From Deltaproteobacteria bacterium (GTDB lineage: Bacteria; Desulfobacterota; Dissulfuribacteria; Dissulfuribacterales; UBA3076): 5,911 nt of DNA. The DNA is taken from positions 1 through 5,911 of the forward strand of contig JALTHV010000388.1 in NCBI GenBank assembly GCA_027004315.1, read 5' to 3'. Shown here piece by piece: positions 5,004 to 5,911 of the stretch. The position numbers and the translations under genes are program-made. Under the pieces are notes generated by a model. The model was not told where the DNA came from and searched no databases. It saw only the letters and a program-made list of their open reading frames with translations. Each line of letters begins with the position of its first letter. Within the stretch, counting starts at the first letter, position 1.

Positions 5004-5846
5004 TTATATCTTGATCTTTGTCCCTACCGGGGCGAAAAAATAGCGATCACCAAACGCATTATAGAGTTTTGCCTCATTTTTGAGCCCAGTGCAGTGCGCA
5101 GCTCCCAGCCTCTTTATATCGAATTCCCCCAAGACAGAGAGGGTGTTGTCAAACTGGGCCGGATCTGCAAGGCCCAGGTGGGTACCACCTATCACTGTAT
5201 GGATTGCACGACCGGGAAGATTCTTCTGTATATATTTAAGGATATTGATAATCCCTGCATGGGCACAGCCAAGTATTACAAAGAGTCCCTTCTCTGTATC
5301 TATCACCATAGAGAGGTCATCCAGTAGAGGGTCCTGAATCCAGCCGGCCTTTGGATCATTTAGCTGCATGTTGGGATCAGGAGGTTCAAAAGCAGTTATT
5401 CTGGGGACCACACCTGTAAGGAAAATGCCGGGATAGATCTCCTTAAACTCTTTTACTTCAACAAATTGGGCCCCTATACCCTCAAGATATTCCCTCTTGT
5501 ATCGAATCCCTATCTCTCTTATGATTTTGCCTTTTCTGTAGTAACGAGGGAGAAAGATGTCAGGATGGGCATAGACCTGCCTAGGCCCTGACATCCTGAG
5601 CACCGCTGGAAGCCCTGAGGTATGATCATAATGCCCATGGCTCAGCACTAAGGCATCGATAGAGGCCAGGTTTTTCTTTAGGATCAGGCTGTTATTCAAT
5701 ATACCCAGACCCTGGCCCGTGTCAAAGAGCAGACGTTGCAGCCCGGTCTCCACATAGCAAGACCAGCCATGCTCCCCGATCAAGCCAGATGGCCCAGGAG
5801 AGACGCTATTTTCGCACATTACAGTGACTTCTAATCTTGAAACCAT
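5004..5846 (-). CDS. COG1237-type metallo-beta-lactamase-fold hydrolase
   Basis: This 280-residue, probably cytoplasmic metalloenzyme has no signal peptide or membrane segment. The metal-binding motif is SHGHYDHTSGL (69-79), giving His70, His72, Asp74 and His75. Further likely ligands or active-site residues are His196 in GCAHAG (193-198), His223 in GGTHL (220-224) and His251 in GAAHCTG (248-254). TGVVPR (144-149) followed by Glu154 resembles the G-(I/V)-PR...E segment typical of the COG1237 branch, which includes archaeal proteins annotated as dihydropterin-ribofuranosylaminobenzene 5'-phosphate synthases of the methanopterin pathway. Bacterial members mostly lack an assigned substrate, so no reaction is claimed. 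The ATG at 5844-5846 has a strong AGGAGGT (5853-5859) six bases upstream and yields the usual N-terminus LEVTVMCEN. It runs convergent to aat, and no terminator fits in the 9-bp gap. It may be transcribed alone or follow a gene beyond the window. Confidence 0.93.
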   Translation of the reverse strand: MVSRLEVTVMCENSVSPGPSGLIGEHGWSCYVETGLQRLLFDTGQGLGILNNSLILKKNLASIDALVLSHGHYDHTSGLPAVLRMSGPRQVYAHPDIFLPRYYRKGKIIREIGIRYKREYLEGIGAQFVEVKEFKEIYPGIFLTGVVPRITAFEPPDPNMQLNDPKAGWIQDPLLDDLSMVIDTEKGLFVILGCAHAGIINILKYIQKNLPGRAIHTVIGGTHLGLADPAQFDNTLSVLGEFDIKRLGAAHCTGLKNEAKLYNAFGDRYFFAPVGTKIKI

Positions 5847-5887
5847 AACAATACCTCCTGCCGGAATTTGATAAGGATATCATAATT

Positions 5888-5899
5888 AGCCTTAAGGCT
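5888..5899. promoter_or_regulatory. Palindrome upstream of the hydrolase gene (possible operator)
   Basis: AGCCTTAAGGCT is a perfect 12-bp palindrome about 40 bp upstream of the hydrolase start, and a second AAGGCT follows at 5901-5906. On the minus strand TATGAT (5886-5881) beside it resembles a -10, but I see no good -35. The site could be an operator over a weak promoter or part of an upstream terminator or gene end; the window stops at 5911. Confidence 0.3.
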
Positions 5900-5911
5900 G
5901 AAGGCTATCAG

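Overview
The window carries five complete protein-coding genes and fits a chromosomal core region of an anaerobic deltaproteobacterium-like organism (Desulfobacterota in the broad sense). The basis is the hrcA-grpE-dnaK order, the character of the proteins and a mid-range G+C judged by eye. The lineage call is an inference; no taxonomic marker was searched.

Left part (1-3841, minus strand): the heat-shock chaperone operon is read right to left as hrcA (repressor), grpE (nucleotide exchange factor) and dnaK (Hsp70). hrcA and grpE touch or overlap, grpE and dnaK are 79 bp apart, and a good intrinsic terminator lies about 30 bp beyond dnaK. No dnaJ follows in this window. A short open frame at the extreme left edge (1-108, plus strand) may be the tail of another gene.

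Middle (3842-4229): a 388-bp divergent intergenic region separates hrcA from aat. It holds a plausible housekeeping promoter facing hrcA, with a nested inverted repeat over its -10. It also holds a terminator-like hairpin with a nine-T run in the hrcA leader, an unassigned bulged hairpin, and a good sigma70-type promoter facing aat. Just before the aat start is a palindromic segment ending in a 12-bp motif that recurs, with one change, at the ends of the small element described next. No CIRCE operator is visible, although the operon encodes HrcA.

Right part (4230-5911): aat (leucyl/phenylalanyl-tRNA-protein transferase, plus strand) converges on a COG1237-type metallo-beta-lactamase-fold hydrolase gene (minus strand), with 9 bp between the stop codons.

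The most notable observation is a 54-bp palindromic element inside the 3' end of aat. It has 12-bp perfect terminal inverted repeats starting GTAA, an inner 22-bp perfect palindrome and a flanking 8-bp direct repeat (GATGGCAC). Removing the element and one repeat copy on paper restores a reading frame ending Arg-Trp-His-Cys-stop at 228 residues. The sequence therefore reads as an insertion of a miniature, non-autonomous element (IS66-like by its GTAA ends and 8-bp duplication) that replaced the native end of Aat with a 27-residue new tail. I see no CRISPR array, RNA gene, defence system or intact transposase.
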